Below are positions 43,809 to 53,273 of a stretch of DNA of 64,000 bases, one piece after another (the stretch's first letter is position 1; each line of letters opens with the position of its first letter). The notes beneath the pieces are model-generated. The model was given only the letters and a program-made list of their open reading frames with translations. It did not search any database and was not told where the DNA came from. The position numbers and the translations under genes are program-made. The stretch covers positions 1-64,000 of the forward strand of contig SIBR01000015.1 of NCBI GenBank assembly GCA_009695065.1, given 5' to 3'. Source of the DNA: Opitutus sp. GTDB taxonomy: Bacteria > Verrucomicrobiota > Verrucomicrobiae > Opitutales > Opitutaceae.

Positions 43809-44744
43809 ATGAGTCCAACCAACGTTACTTGGGGCCATCTGCTGCGGAGTCCAGTGTCCGCCGCTCGTTGCGGCAGTCTGGCTCTGGCCTTGATGCTTGT
43901 CGGATCGTCCGTGCGCTCGGCGACTCCTGTGCCCGATGCCCCGACGGTTGCGCCCGCACCGATGGTCGACAAGCCACTCAGCCCGGCCGCGAGCGATACG
44001 CCCGGCGAGCAACCGACGCCCCAACACGTGTGGGTGCCTGGGCACTGGCGGTGGCAGGAGGGCGCCTACGTTTGGGAGTCCGGTCGTTGGGAGATCCCGC
44101 CGACGCCCAGCGTTTCGTGGGTGTCGCCCGAGTGGCAGAAGCAGGCCAACGGCTATGTCTTGAAGGAGGGCTATTGGCGCGAGGCCCCTCCGGCACCGCC
44201 GGTGGCCGCGTCGGCGCAACCGCCACAGGAAATCTACACGACGCAACCCCCGCCGCCGCCGCAATCGGAAGTGATTTATGAGCGTCCGTCGCCCGTCCAT
44301 ATTTGGGTCGGGGGCTATTGGGGCTGGCGGCTTGGTCGACACGTGTGGATGGGCGGCCACTGGGAGATGCCGCCGCGGCCGAGGGTGGTCTGGGTGCCGG
44401 CGCACTGGGAATTTCGGGGCGGGCGTTATGTCCTGATCGAAGGCTATTGGCGCGACGGCGGCGCGATGAGCGCTCCACCTCCTTCGATGGTCGTCGCGGA
44501 GGCGCCGCCACGGCAGATCGTCGTCATGGCCCCACCGCCGCCACCGCGCCGTGAGGTGGTCTTCGCGCGACCCGGACCCGGATATGTCTGGATCAACGGA
44601 TATTGGGCGTGGCGCGGGGGCCGGCACGTGTGGTTTGCCGGTCACTGGGAGCAACCGCCGCGTGGCCGCCGCGCATGGGTCGAGCCGCGCTGGGAGCGCC
44701 GCGGCGGCAACTACATCTTCTTTGAGGGCCACTGGGGTCGCTGA
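43809..44744 (+). CDS. Exported WxxGxW-repeat protein
   Basis: A protein of about 311 residues with an N-terminal hydrophobic stretch (CGSLALALMLVGSSVRSAT) that reads as a signal peptide. The rest is built from a short Trp/Gly motif: HVWVPGHWRWQEGAYVWESG, YVLKEGYWREAP, IWVGGYWGWRLGRHVWMGGH, VVWVPAHWEFRGGRYVLIEG, YVWINGYWAWRGGRHVWFAG and WVEPRWERRGGNYIFFEGHW. This is the WxxGxW (YXWXXGXW) repeat family, frequent in Verrucomicrobiota, Planctomycetes and proteobacteria and of unknown function. Proline-rich linkers separate the repeats. It is probably periplasmic or on the surface. Confidence 0.85.
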   Translation: MSPTNVTWGHLLRSPVSAARCGSLALALMLVGSSVRSATPVPDAPTVAPAPMVDKPLSPAASDTPGEQPTPQHVWVPGHWRWQEGAYVWESGRWEIPPTPSVSWVSPEWQKQANGYVLKEGYWREAPPAPPVAASAQPPQEIYTTQPPPPPQSEVIYERPSPVHIWVGGYWGWRLGRHVWMGGHWEMPPRPRVVWVPAHWEFRGGRYVLIEGYWRDGGAMSAPPPSMVVAEAPPRQIVVMAPPPPPRREVVFARPGPGYVWINGYWAWRGGRHVWFAGHWEQPPRGRRAWVEPRWERRGGNYIFFEGHWGR

Positions 44745-44949
44745 CGGACCGGTCCCTTTCCGGGGCCGTGTCGCCCAGCGTTTTCCCAGCCCATCGGCGC
44801 CATTGCTCCGGTGCAACCGCGATCCGAGCGACCGATGTCAACGAATAGTTGACCTCGACGAACTGGGTCGGCGGTGGTGGACGACGGGGACGGTGCAGTC
44901 GCTTTCCGCGAGAGGGTGGCCGTGAGCGATGGGCGAGGCGCCGCCGGAC

Positions 44950-46350
44950 TCAGAATTCCGCCGTGCCCGGCGTGCGGGCGAACGGGATCACGTCGCGGAT
45001 GTTGGCGACTCCCGTCACGAACATGAGCATGCGTTCGAAGCCCAGACCGAAGCCCGCGTGCGGCACGCTGCCGTAGCGACGGAGATCGAGGTACCACCAG
45101 TAGTTTTTTTCGTCGAGATGGTGCAGGGCCATCCCTTCGCGCAGGACGTCGAGCCGCTCCTCGCGCTGGCTGCCCCCGATGATTTCCCCGATGCCGGGCA
45201 CGAGCAGGTCCATGGCCGCCACCGTCTGCCGGTCGGCGGCGCAGCCGTCGGTGACGCGCATGTAGAACGCCTTGATCGCCCGGGGATAGTTGTAGACGGT
45301 GACCGGGCATTTGAAGTGTTCCTCGGTGAGGAAACGCTCGTGCTCCGCCTGGAGATTCGCGCCCCAGGAAACGGAGTGCTCCCAAGTTTTCCCCGATTGG
45401 GTGAGAATTTCGATCGCCTCCGTGTAGCTGCAGCGCTGGAACGGCCGCTCCAGCACAAAGTCGAGGCGCGCCATCAACTCCTTGTCGACGAACTTGCTGA
45501 AGAACTCGAGGTCGGCCGCGCAGTGTTCCTTCGCATCGCGGATCAGGTATTTCACGAACTCCTCCGCGAGATCCATGTTTCCCGTCAGATCGCAGAACGC
45601 CATCTCGGGCTCGATCATCCAGAACTCCGCTGCGTGGCGCGAGGTGTTGGAATTCTCCGCGCGGAACGTCGGGCCGAACGTGTAAATGTTGGAGAGCGCG
45701 CAGGCGAAGATCTCCGCCTCGAGCTGGCCGCTGACCGTGAGGAACGTTTTCCGCCCGAAAAAATCCTGCGCGTGATCGACCTCGCCGGTGTCGGTCCGCG
45801 GCGGCTTGGCCGCATCGAGCGTCGTGACGCGAAACATGTCGCCGGCGCCCTCGGCGTCGCTGGCGGTGACGATGGGCGTGTGGACGTGGAAAAAGTTTTT
45901 GCCCTGGAAAAACTGGTGCACGGCGAAGGCGAGCCGGCTGCGCACGCGGAAGACGGCCCCGAACAGGTTCGAGCGCGGGCGCAGGTGGGCGATTTCGCGG
46001 AGGAATTCGAGCGTGTGCCCTTTCTTCTGCAACGGATACGTGGCGTCGGCCTCGCCCACGACGGTGAACGACCCGGCGACCACTTCCCATTTTTGGCCCT
46101 GGCCCTTGGATTCGACGAGCCGGCCCCGCACTTCCACCGAGGCACCGGTGTTGGCTTTGGCAATCTCGGTCGCGTAGTTGGGCAGCGCGGCGTCTGCGAC
46201 GACCTGGATGCCCTTGAGGCACGAGCCGTCGTTCAGCTCGATGAACGAAAAGGCCTTCGCGTCGCGGCGGGTGCGAACCCATCCCTGCAGGAGGATGGCG
46301 TCCATCGGCGTGGTGGCGGCGAGCGCGTCTTTGACGAGGGTGCGGTACAT
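44950..46350 (-). CDS. asnS: Asparaginyl-tRNA synthetase
   Basis: A class IIb synthetase of 466 residues that charges tRNA-Asn. The N-terminal OB fold ([33 protein letters not shown]) is followed by the catalytic core with motif 2 ([20 protein letters not shown]) and motif 3 ([20 protein letters not shown]). The [15 protein letters not shown] stretch and overall length match AsnRS rather than AspRS. The start MYRTLVKD at 46350 is inferred from the OB fold; the frame is open further upstream into the adjacent gene. Confidence 0.95.
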   Translation of the reverse strand: MYRTLVKDALAATTPMDAILLQGWVRTRRDAKAFSFIELNDGSCLKGIQVVADAALPNYATEIAKANTGASVEVRGRLVESKGQGQKWEVVAGSFTVVGEADATYPLQKKGHTLEFLREIAHLRPRSNLFGAVFRVRSRLAFAVHQFFQGKNFFHVHTPIVTASDAEGAGDMFRVTTLDAAKPPRTDTGEVDHAQDFFGRKTFLTVSGQLEAEIFACALSNIYTFGPTFRAENSNTSRHAAEFWMIEPEMAFCDLTGNMDLAEEFVKYLIRDAKEHCAADLEFFSKFVDKELMARLDFVLERPFQRCSYTEAIEILTQSGKTWEHSVSWGANLQAEHERFLTEEHFKCPVTVYNYPRAIKAFYMRVTDGCAADRQTVAAMDLLVPGIGEIIGGSQREERLDVLREGMALHHLDEKNYWWYLDLRRYGSVPHAGFGLGFERMLMFVTGVANIRDVIPFARTPGTAEF

Positions 46351-46435
46351 GGCGGAAGCGTTGGTTGAACGAAGCCTCCGTCCTCCGGCAACGCAAATCC
46401 GTAAGATCCGCTGGCCCGCGCCGCCGGGCCCGCGA

Positions 46436-47689
46436 TCAACCGGCGATCCGGTTGGGCACGGCCCAACGAATCCGGGCCAGCAGCAGATCGCCCTTGATGC
46501 CATTGCGCGGCTGCCATTCGCCGACGGTCACCCACGATTCGGCGGGGCTGGCATGGGTGACGTGGAAATTTCCCATGATCGCGACGCGATCGGGGTCCTT
46601 GATGCCATCGCCGACCAAGGGAAGCACGACGCGTTCCGTGGCGCGGCGCAGCCGCAAGGTCGCGGGATCCACCTGGGCCATGAACAGCGGCGAACGCCAC
46701 CGGAGAACGTTGGCGTTGGTGGCATCCTTGCGCGTGTAGACGAGAAAGAGCGCGTCCGAATGAGCGAGCCAGTGCTGCTGCGTGGTCGACATCGTCAGCG
46801 GCTCTCCGTCGTCCCACGCCCACGCGCGCTGCGGTTCGAACGTGAGTCCGTCGTCGCTGCGCGCCACGTAACCCCGCTCGTCCTCGGCGCGGATCGTGAG
46901 GTAGATCCGGTTCTGGAAGGAGACCACGGACGGTTCGAGCAGCCCGCGGCCCTTCTTGTTGCGGATTTCAGGGCCGACTTGCTTCACGACTAGTCGCTCG
47001 CCGTCGAAACCGCAGATCACGCCCGCGACCGAGCGGGGGGCACCTTTGAAACCGAACGTGAGCGACATCTGGATGTCGCCGTTGGGTAGGAGCACGCGCT
47101 GGCCGCAGCCGTTGGAGTAAATCTCCGTGCCGCGCGGATCGTTCCACTCGAGCTTGCGCCGGGGACCCCAGCGACCGTCACGCCAGACCGCGTAGACCGG
47201 CCAGCGGGGCGGCTGCTTTGCGGAGAACTTGGGCCCGCTGTAGAATACGTTGTGCCCCATCGCCAGAACGGAGCGCGACGGTGCATGCCATTGCGGCACG
47301 ACGTCGCACACCCCCTCTTCGCCCTCGGTGGGATGCGGTACACGGCCCAACGCCGGCACGGGTTGCGGCTCCATCCAGGTGCGGCCAAGGTCCGGCGACT
47401 CCATCCAGTGGACGGGGCCGAAGTAGTCCGAGCCTTGGATCGTTTGCAGCGTCATGAACGCCCGCGGGCCGCTGGCGCCCGGAATCATGCACGCGCGGGG
47501 ATGAAACCACGTCGGCCCGCCGCCATCGCGGCCACGGCGCACCGTGTTTTTTTCAATGGCGGCGATGAGCGAACTGTTCCCCACCAGTGTGGTGGCGGAC
47601 CGGCTGCGAGTGGGCAAAAGGACCAGCGCCCCGGTCGTCAGGGCGCCGGCGCGGAGAAAAGTGCGACGCGAAAGCGGTGCGGACGGCAT
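46436..47689 (-). CDS. Tat-exported sialidase-like (exo-alpha-sialidase/BNR) protein
   Basis: A protein of about 417 residues. A twin-arginine signal is in [20 protein letters not shown]. The mature part is beta-propeller-like with Asp-box-type strands, for example [56 protein letters not shown] and [14 protein letters not shown]. The family includes sialidases and many uncharacterised sugar-binding or hydrolysing proteins; the Arg triad of true sialidases is not certain here. A more upstream ATG at 47728 is possible, but the Tat motif lies close to 47689. It probably acts outside the cytoplasm on host- or plant-derived glycans. Confidence 0.78.
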   Translation of the reverse strand: MPSAPLSRRTFLRAGALTTGALVLLPTRSRSATTLVGNSSLIAAIEKNTVRRGRDGGGPTWFHPRACMIPGASGPRAFMTLQTIQGSDYFGPVHWMESPDLGRTWMEPQPVPALGRVPHPTEGEEGVCDVVPQWHAPSRSVLAMGHNVFYSGPKFSAKQPPRWPVYAVWRDGRWGPRRKLEWNDPRGTEIYSNGCGQRVLLPNGDIQMSLTFGFKGAPRSVAGVICGFDGERLVVKQVGPEIRNKKGRGLLEPSVVSFQNRIYLTIRAEDERGYVARSDDGLTFEPQRAWAWDDGEPLTMSTTQQHWLAHSDALFLVYTRKDATNANVLRWRSPLFMAQVDPATLRLRRATERVVLPLVGDGIKDPDRVAIMGNFHVTHASPAESWVTVGEWQPRNGIKGDLLLARIRWAVPNRIAG

Positions 47690-47764
47690 GGGCGCGGTGG
47701 CGTCGGACGAAGGTGGGTGTGCGGGCACGGGGTGGGGAAGTTTGCTTGCGAAAGCCGCGCGGGA

Positions 47765-48892
47765 CTACGGCGCCGATGAGTGGAGATGCCATTTTAACCA
47801 CGCGTAGAACGTGGCCCCGATCTGCTGATAACCGGCGAGATTCGGATGCACGCCATTGTTGTCGGGATAGCCGCCGACCGGATCGAGGTTCAATTCGGTC
47901 GGAACGAGATGGATGCCCTGCGATTCGCGGCCGCCGAACTGCGCGAGCATTCGCTGCACGAGCCGGTGCTGGATGCGCTTCCAACCCCAGCGGTGATACT
48001 TGCCCTTGTAGTTGGCTTCGAAGCCGGACTCGCGGGCATTGGGTGGCGTGGTCAGGCCGACGGCAAAGGCCGTCTTCGGACTCGCGGCGCGAAAGGCCTT
48101 CAACAGCTGTTCGGCGTTGTCCAGGGCCGCGCCGATCGATTTTTCGATCGCCGCGGGATCGTCCGGACTCGCGGCGAAGCAGTCGTTGATCCCGAGGAGA
48201 AACGTCGCCACGTCAGGCGGCTGGTTGGCGCACTCCTCGCGCAGGTAGCGGGCGAGGTCGAGGGAGGGCTTCCCGTCCGCGCCGGCGTAAATGAACGGGC
48301 TGGTGCGTTTGCGCGCCAGCGGCCCCGCGGCGGTCTTTTCCGCGTCCGGCGAATACAGTGAAAGAAATGATTTCCAGGTCCAGCCGCCGTATCCCTCGTG
48401 GACAACCCCGGGTGCCGCGGACGCGGTCTTGTGCGTGCCGAGCATCGTCCAGCGAGGATTGCCCGGGTTGGAGAGGAGCCGCGCGATCTCGTTGGGGTAG
48501 TGCGTGGCGTTGGTGAGGCTGTCCCCGACGATGAGCAGCCGCAGCGAGCCGCCGGCGCCTGCGTCCCGCGGCACGATCTGCAGGACGGTACGTGCTTTTT
48601 CCAGCACGGTGCCATCGCGATCTTTCACGACGATCGCGAGTGTGTGCCTGCCCACGTCACGATCGGCCGGCGTGACCGTCCAGCGCCGCGCCTCAGTCTG
48701 GCCGATATCGCAGGTGATCTCAAAGCGGAAATTCTCCGGCGTTTCGGTCAGCACCACGTTGTCGTAGTAGAGGCTGAAGGGGACGCCCGGCACGGCGTAG
48801 CAGGCCGGCGGCAGGGTGAGTTGAAGCGTGGCGGCGGCGGCCGAACACGCCAGACCCGAGATCGCGGTCAGGAACAGCAGGAGGGATTTCAT
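47765..48892 (-). CDS. Secreted SGNH-hydrolase (GDSL esterase)
   Basis: A protein of 375 residues with a signal peptide (KSLLLFLTAISGLACSAAA). An N-terminal beta-rich domain (TLQLTLPPACYAVPGVPFSL) precedes the hydrolase. The hydrolase domain has block I LRLLIVGDSLTNATHYPNE with the catalytic Ser, block III FLLGINDCFAA with the Asn, and block V NNGVHPNLAGYQQIG with the His. Such enzymes remove acyl groups from carbohydrates. It is upstream of and co-oriented with the sialidase-like gene (75 nt gap), so the two may act on the same glycan. Confidence 0.88.
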   Translation of the reverse strand: MKSLLLFLTAISGLACSAAAATLQLTLPPACYAVPGVPFSLYYDNVVLTETPENFRFEITCDIGQTEARRWTVTPADRDVGRHTLAIVVKDRDGTVLEKARTVLQIVPRDAGAGGSLRLLIVGDSLTNATHYPNEIARLLSNPGNPRWTMLGTHKTASAAPGVVHEGYGGWTWKSFLSLYSPDAEKTAAGPLARKRTSPFIYAGADGKPSLDLARYLREECANQPPDVATFLLGINDCFAASPDDPAAIEKSIGAALDNAEQLLKAFRAASPKTAFAVGLTTPPNARESGFEANYKGKYHRWGWKRIQHRLVQRMLAQFGGRESQGIHLVPTELNLDPVGGYPDNNGVHPNLAGYQQIGATFYAWLKWHLHSSAP

Positions 48893-49059
48893 CGGGGTAG
48901 GGGCGACGAAAGGACGACGCGGAAGGCGGCGATTGAAGTCAACTTTCCGATAAGCGGGAGGGCGAACCCGCCGTGGGCAGGGCCCCTGTCCCGGTGGCTC
49001 CTCGACACCGTCGGTGTCGGTGCTATTTTCGTTTCCGATTTTCCCGGTCCCTTGCCGCC

Positions 49060-49641
49060 ATGAAATTTTCCGCCCGTCTGGTTTCTTTCCTTGCCCTGAT
49101 CCTTGCCGGCATCGTCGCGGGTCCCGTGGCGCGCGCCAAGTCCGATGCCGAAGCGGAGCGGGCGGACATCCGCGCCATGCGTGACAAGGTGCTCGCGGAG
49201 CTCTACCAACTGCATCCTGGCACAAAGGCGAAGATCAAGAAGGCCGCCGGTTACGCGGTGTTCTCCAACATCGGCATCAACCTCGTGCTGGCGAGCTTTG
49301 CCGGCGGCCATGGTATCGTCGTCAAGCCGGGCACGTTCAAGGACAGCGAGACCTTCATGAAGATGGGCTCGGCGGGCATCGGTTTCGGCCTCGGCGTGAA
49401 GGATTTTCGGGCGGTGTTCATCTTCAGCAACAAGGCGAAACTCGAGGCCTTCGTGGAAAAGGGCTGGGATTTCAGCGGGCAGGCCGATGCCGCCGCCAAA
49501 TCCGACGACAAGGGTTCGGTGCTCGCGACTGCGGCCACGGCGATCCCGGGCGTGGAGGTCTATCAAGTCACCAAGAACGGCCTCGCCCTGCAGGCGACGC
49601 TGCAGGGCAACAAGTACTGGAAGGACCGGGATCTCAACTGA
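49060..49641 (+). CDS. SYLF/YSC84-domain lipid-binding protein, exported
   Basis: A protein of 193 residues with a signal peptide (FSARLVSFLALILAGIVAG). The rest is a SYLF-like domain: KKAAGYAVFSNIGINLVLAS, GGHGIVVKPG, MGSAGIGFGLGVKDFRAVFI and the terminal TLQGNKYWKDRDLN. In eukaryotes SYLF domains bind phosphoinositides; bacterial members are exported and of unknown role. The ATG at 49060 precedes the signal peptide. Transcribed divergently from the GDSL esterase gene. Confidence 0.85.
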   Translation: MKFSARLVSFLALILAGIVAGPVARAKSDAEAERADIRAMRDKVLAELYQLHPGTKAKIKKAAGYAVFSNIGINLVLASFAGGHGIVVKPGTFKDSETFMKMGSAGIGFGLGVKDFRAVFIFSNKAKLEAFVEKGWDFSGQADAAAKSDDKGSVLATAATAIPGVEVYQVTKNGLALQATLQGNKYWKDRDLN

Positions 49642-49673
49642 GCCGCGCCGGGTGACGCGCGCGGCGGTGTTCG

Positions 49674-51158
49674 CTAGGCCTTCAGGATTCCGTCCCAGCC
49701 TTTGCGATACTCGGGGCGGCGGATGAAGGGCGCGGCTTCCGGCGCGTTCGTCGCGCGCATGGCCGCGTAGTCCCACATAATCTTCTTGCCGGTGCGGTAA
49801 GCCACGTTGCCGAGATGGTTGGCCTCGGTCGTCCAGCCGGAATACTGGAAATCCGAGCCGGGTCGCGGTCCGGTGCCTTTGGCGAAGTTGACCCACTCGA
49901 CCCAGTGGCCGGGCGAGCGGGGCAGCGTCTCGGAGGGAGTCTTGAAATCCTTGAATTTTTCCTCGGGCAACAGCTTCCCGTTGCCGAGCAGCATGCCCTT
50001 GTCGCCCATGAATACGCACGAACGGCCGCCCCACGCCGGCACCCACCCGGGGGGCTTACTGTTACCTTGGTGCCAGACCAACTTGAGTGCGGGCTGGGAA
50101 CCGACGGCCGGAAACTCAAACGTCGCCATCAGCGTTGCGGGCGCGAGTTCCGGATGGGCCGGTCCATGGGGCGAAACGGCTTCGATCGTCGCCGGGGCCA
50201 GCACGCGCCGGCCCGTGGCATCGGTCCGCCAGAGATCCAGCACGGTGTAGGGCACGTCGTTGTCGTGGCTGCCGAGGTCGCTCATCGTGCCGTTGCCAAA
50301 ATCCCACCAGCGATACCACCGGGGACCGGGGAAATACGTCGCATGAAACGGCCGCACCGGCGCGGGCCCGAGCCACAGGTCCCAGTTCATGTTCGCCGGC
50401 ACGGGCATCTCCTCCTTGAACCGCTCCACGATCTGGCTGCCGTTGTAGAATCCGTGGGGTTTGTCGAAGCGCTCGGCGGACGCGGCATCCTGGAGTCCCC
50501 AGGCGCGGTCGGCCCAGACGTGGACTTCGCGCACCGGGCCGATCGCGCCCGTGTTCAGAATTTCGCGGATCGAACGTCGCGTGGCCATGGCGTGGCCCTG
50601 GTTACCCATCTGCGTCGAGAGGTGCGGATATTTCGCGGCGGTTTCGCGGATGAAGCGCGTTTCCCAAATGTTATAGGCGAGCGGCTTTTCGCAGTAGACG
50701 TGCTTGCCATGGGTCAGCGCCAGGTACATGGCAAACGCGTGGGTGTGTTCGGCCGTCGAGACCACGACGGCGTCGAAATCGTTCGGGCGGTCGAAGACGC
50801 GGCGGAGATCGTTGAACTTTTTGGCCTGCGGATACCGTTGGGCCGCGGAGTCTACCGCCACCTGGTTCACGTCGCAGATCACAGCGACGTTTTCGTCCGG
50901 ATGCGGGGCCGACGGTTCGGCTTTGCCCTTTCCACTGCGCCCACCCTGGCCGCGGCCCGGCACGATCGTGAGTTCGTTCAAGCTCGCGCTCGCGCGACCG
51001 CCGCAGGCGATGAACGCGATATTCAGCTTGCTGTTCAGATTCTGGCCGCGGAGAAACGCGGGAGCGCCGGTGATGAGCGCGGCTGTCGCCAGGGTTTTGC
51101 CGACGAACTCGCGGCGCGTGAGCAGATGGGGAGACGTCGTTTTTGGGGTCTTTTTCAT
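49674..51158 (-). CDS. Tat-exported Gfo/Idh/MocA family oxidoreductase
   Basis: A protein of 494 residues. A twin-arginine signal (LTRREFVGKTLATAALITGA) precedes the Rossmann domain: LNIAFIACGGRASASLNE, VAVICDVNQVAVDSAAQRYP and HVYCEKPLAYNIWETRFI with the EKP motif. The C-terminal domain shows GTMSDLGSHDNDVPYTVLDL. A G/R-rich loop (GRGQGGRSGKGKAEP) interrupts the early Rossmann part. Export of these enzymes is a known PVC-superphylum habit; such members act on sugars or glycosides in the periplasm. The stop faces the SYLF gene. Confidence 0.9.
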   Translation of the reverse strand: MKKTPKTTSPHLLTRREFVGKTLATAALITGAPAFLRGQNLNSKLNIAFIACGGRASASLNELTIVPGRGQGGRSGKGKAEPSAPHPDENVAVICDVNQVAVDSAAQRYPQAKKFNDLRRVFDRPNDFDAVVVSTAEHTHAFAMYLALTHGKHVYCEKPLAYNIWETRFIRETAAKYPHLSTQMGNQGHAMATRRSIREILNTGAIGPVREVHVWADRAWGLQDAASAERFDKPHGFYNGSQIVERFKEEMPVPANMNWDLWLGPAPVRPFHATYFPGPRWYRWWDFGNGTMSDLGSHDNDVPYTVLDLWRTDATGRRVLAPATIEAVSPHGPAHPELAPATLMATFEFPAVGSQPALKLVWHQGNSKPPGWVPAWGGRSCVFMGDKGMLLGNGKLLPEEKFKDFKTPSETLPRSPGHWVEWVNFAKGTGPRPGSDFQYSGWTTEANHLGNVAYRTGKKIMWDYAAMRATNAPEAAPFIRRPEYRKGWDGILKA

Positions 51159-51337
51159 GGGGTGATACAGGGGAGGAACGGCCGGCGGGGAGGGAATCTT
51201 CTCATCGCTGCGCGATCACACGTGATCGCGGAAAACGATGTGGGTTGCGTAGCGCGGCCTGGACCGGACGGCAAGGGCCGACTGACGGGGCGCCGGATTC
51301 CGCGAGCGGAATGAAGCGGTCGTCCCCGCCGGTGGGA

Positions 51338-51862
51338 TCAAGGGGCGGGCTTAAAGGAAAACAGATTGGTGAATGTCCACTTCCCTTCCTTCAGTGTTCC
51401 CCGCGTCGCGGCGAGGACGGGTCCCGGGCGTTTTTCCCAGACGATGCGAAGCGGATTGGTGCCGCCGATTTTTTCCAGCACCACCCGGTCGTTGCCCAGT
51501 TCGATGACGGCGTAGTGATCCGAGGCATCCTTCTCCTCGCGGCCGGTGAGGCCGGGGTTGAAATGTTTGACGCGCAGGCTCACGCCGGAGCCCGCCTGTT
51601 CCGCGACGAGGATTTCGTACATCGTCGCCTTGCCCTCCTTCATCTGGCGCATCGTGCCGAGGACGTTGTTGCCCGAGGGGGCGGTCCACATGGCCTCCAT
51701 CGCGGTCCCGGAGGTGCTGGAGCCCAGCCAGTGTCCGGCGAGAAAGCCGAGGCCGCTGACGCTGGTCGTGGCGGGGGTGGAAGCTTGGGCCGAGAGACGG
51801 GCAGAAAGTCCGGCGAGCAGTGTGGCGATAAGGAGGACGAGGCGAAGGGGCGGGGTTTTCAT
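51338..51862 (-). CDS. Exported DUF6265-like protein
   Basis: A protein of 174 residues with a signal peptide (LVLLIATLLAGLSARLSA). The mature part begins LGFLAGHWLGSSTSGTAMEA and continues with MWTAPSGNNVLGTMRQMKEG, ISLRV-like strands such as SGVSLRVKHFNPGLTG, and IVWEKRPGPVLAATRG. The opening ..LAGHW.....G...E.W..P.GN.M.G.MR pattern matches DUF6265, a lipocalin-like family without known function. It stands alone. Confidence 0.8.
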   Translation of the reverse strand: MKTPPLRLVLLIATLLAGLSARLSAQASTPATTSVSGLGFLAGHWLGSSTSGTAMEAMWTAPSGNNVLGTMRQMKEGKATMYEILVAEQAGSGVSLRVKHFNPGLTGREEKDASDHYAVIELGNDRVVLEKIGGTNPLRIVWEKRPGPVLAATRGTLKEGKWTFTNLFSFKPAP

Positions 51863-51991
51863 GGGTAAAGGAAACAGGAATAACGCCGATCCGTGCGCAA
51901 GGATCGAGTTTGGTCCCCGCGCGCGGCAGGGAAAAGCGGCCATCAAAACCACGGCCAGAAACTCACGCTGCGGCTGCGAGGTCTGGTTGGG

Positions 51992-52249
51992 TCAGACCGC
52001 TTCGAGTCCGACAATGCGGATCTGTTTCGCGGCGTGATCGGCGTGCCAGGTGACGAGAAACTGCTCGTCGAAGAGGGGCACCTTCAAGGGCTGTCCTCGT
52101 GCGTCTGAATCCTGATAGTCGCCACGGGTGAACGGATGATCTGCAAGCTGGCGAAAGAAGCTGAGCAAACGTTCACGTTGGCCTCTTGGCAGCAGGTGGA
52201 AGGCTTCGCATCCTGCGTCGTCCACGGCGTAGCCGTAGCCCAAGTTCAT
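51992..52249 (-). CDS. RelE/ParE-like toxin candidate
   Basis: A basic-to-neutral protein of 85 residues (MNLGYGYAVDDAGCEAFHLL, then LLSFFRQLADHPFTRGDYQD, LKVPLFDEQFLVTWHADHAA, IRIVGLEAV). Size, the strand-turn-strand C terminus and the helical start agree with RelE/ParE-type toxins. The ATG at 52249 overlaps the stop of the upstream small gene by 4 nt, the usual antitoxin-toxin arrangement. The call rests on size, context and pattern, not on a clear family signature. Confidence 0.6.
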   Translation of the reverse strand: MNLGYGYAVDDAGCEAFHLLPRGQRERLLSFFRQLADHPFTRGDYQDSDARGQPLKVPLFDEQFLVTWHADHAAKQIRIVGLEAV

Positions 52250-52461
52250 AGGCCCTTCTTGCAAAGGTCTTCGTGGAGTTGTTCGAGCTTCGATTGAGGC
52301 ACGCCGCCGCCCTGTTCCATCGCTTGCAGACAGCGCGTCATCTCGGCCTTGTGTTCGGGGTCATTGGCTCGAGTCAGGTGCAGCAGAAACGCCTTCACGC
52401 GGGTGCGGTCTTCGGGCGACATGCCCTTGAGGGCTTCCTGCACTTCCTGCACGGTGCTCAT
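52246..52461 (-). CDS. Antitoxin of a type II toxin-antitoxin pair
   Basis: A protein of 71 residues starting MSTVQEVQEALKGMSPEDRT and then KAFLLHLTRANDPEHKAEMT, a helical layout common to small antitoxins with an N-terminal dimerisation part and a C-terminal toxin-binding tail. The stop overlaps the toxin candidate start. The leader and first six codons are nearly identical to those of the orphan antitoxin at 52743, so the two came from a duplication. Confidence 0.65.
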   Translation of the reverse strand: MSTVQEVQEALKGMSPEDRTRVKAFLLHLTRANDPEHKAEMTRCLQAMEQGGGVPQSKLEQLHEDLCKKGL

Positions 52462-52566
52462 GGCGGAAACGATGTGCGCCGGGCCGGTTTTGGCAAACGG
52501 GATTTCGGTGGCTGAAACGACGGAATGGAAAAACGTTGGAACGCTAATCTACGCTCATGGACGCTG
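52444..52566. repeat. Duplicated antitoxin leader, copy 1
   Basis: Contains TTCCTGCACGGTGCTCATGG, then TTTGGCAAACGGGATTTC, and ends with CGCTAATCTACGCTCATGGAC. The same three blocks occur in the same order at 52728-52836. The repeat spans the upstream region and the first codons (MSTVQE) of the antitoxin gene. Confidence 0.8.
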
Positions 52567-52743
52567 ATTCGGATAGGCGTGGCCGGCGTTCTCGTTCAAT
52601 GCGGCGAATTTGCCGGCGGCGGCGGCCTGCATCTGGCGATCCCAATCGTCGTCGCTCCAGCCGCAGAGATCGGCGATGAGCGCGGCGCGTTCTTCGAGCG
52701 GCAGTTGCTCGATGGCGGACTTGATTTCCTGCACGGTGCTCAT
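52555..52743 (-). CDS. Orphan antitoxin (WDRQ-type)
   Basis: A protein of 62 residues, MSTVQEIKSAIEQLPLEERA followed by LIADLCGWSDDDWDRQMQAA and a short tail. The LPLEERA and DDDWDRQ motifs recur in chromosomal addiction-module antitoxins. No toxin frame follows: the downstream space is the leader of the next toxin-antitoxin gene. It shares leader and first codons with the antitoxin at 52461, with a diverged body. It may now be a solitary regulator, or its toxin was lost in the duplication. Confidence 0.6.
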   Translation of the reverse strand: MSTVQEIKSAIEQLPLEERAALIADLCGWSDDDWDRQMQAAAAGKFAALNENAGHAYPNQRP

Positions 52744-52836
52744 GGTGGAAACGCTGCGTCGGCGGGCGAGGTTTGGCAAACGGGATTTCCCGGCTGAGAT
52801 AGCCGTTGGAATGCGTAATCTACGCGCATGGACATT
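52728..52836. repeat. Duplicated antitoxin leader, copy 2
   Basis: Contains TTCCTGCACGGTGCTCATGG, then GTTTGGCAAACGGGATTTC and GCGTAATCTACGCGCATGGAC, matching copy 1 at 52444-52566 in order and spacing with scattered differences. The small plus-strand frame beginning at 52806 emerges from the end of this repeat, so a rearrangement breakpoint probably lies near 52836. Confidence 0.8.
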
Positions 52837-53138
52837 TTGCGGGCATCAAAAAGAGTACCGCCGCGTTTGTTACCGCTCTGAAAAAGTATACCCCTACGAT
52901 TCGACTTATCGACCATGGAGACACCACCATCTCAAATCAGGCCGCGTATTTTGTGGTGGTCGACTATACGCAGTCGGCAGCAGGTATCGACGTGTTCGTG
53001 CGGCAGATTCAGTTCATCACTGGCAAAGATGGCCTAAATTACACCATTGCGATGCGAGATTCACCAGAGGCGTGGGCCAGTCAGTCGAAGCTTTTCACTA
53101 TTTTGGCCACGCGATTCGTCCTTCTTCCGCCGCGATAA
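52806..53138 (+). CDS. Small hypothetical protein, probably 5'-truncated
   Basis: An open frame of 110 codons starting at a TTG. The first codons lie inside the duplicated antitoxin leader. From about residue 12 the sequence looks like a real protein: KKSTAAFVTALKKYTPTIRL, ISNQAAYFVVVDYTQSAAGI, and the C terminus MRDSPEAWASQSKLFTILAT and FVLLPPR. The base composition is clearly less GC-rich than the neighbours, suggesting transfer or a remnant of an older gene. I recognise no family. Confidence 0.4.
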   Translation: MECVIYAHGHFAGIKKSTAAFVTALKKYTPTIRLIDHGDTTISNQAAYFVVVDYTQSAAGIDVFVRQIQFITGKDGLNYTIAMRDSPEAWASQSKLFTILATRFVLLPPR

Positions 53139-53273
53139 AAGCAGAAATGCCCAACAAGTAGGCGCCAGCAACGCCGTGATCGGTCACGTCGTGGCTCGAA
53201 TCCAAAATGAAAAGCCCAAAGCGAATTATCCTTCGTAACGCTGCACGAATCATGCCCGCCGGTGGCGTGGCGG

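Noticed and set aside
44929..46368. Plus-strand open frame of 479 codons over asnS
   Set aside because: Antisense to an intact synthetase gene with all class II motifs.
49642..49676. GCCGCGC...GCGCGGC hairpin between convergent genes as a terminator
   Set aside because: The stem is short, the loop is variable and no U-tract follows on either strand.
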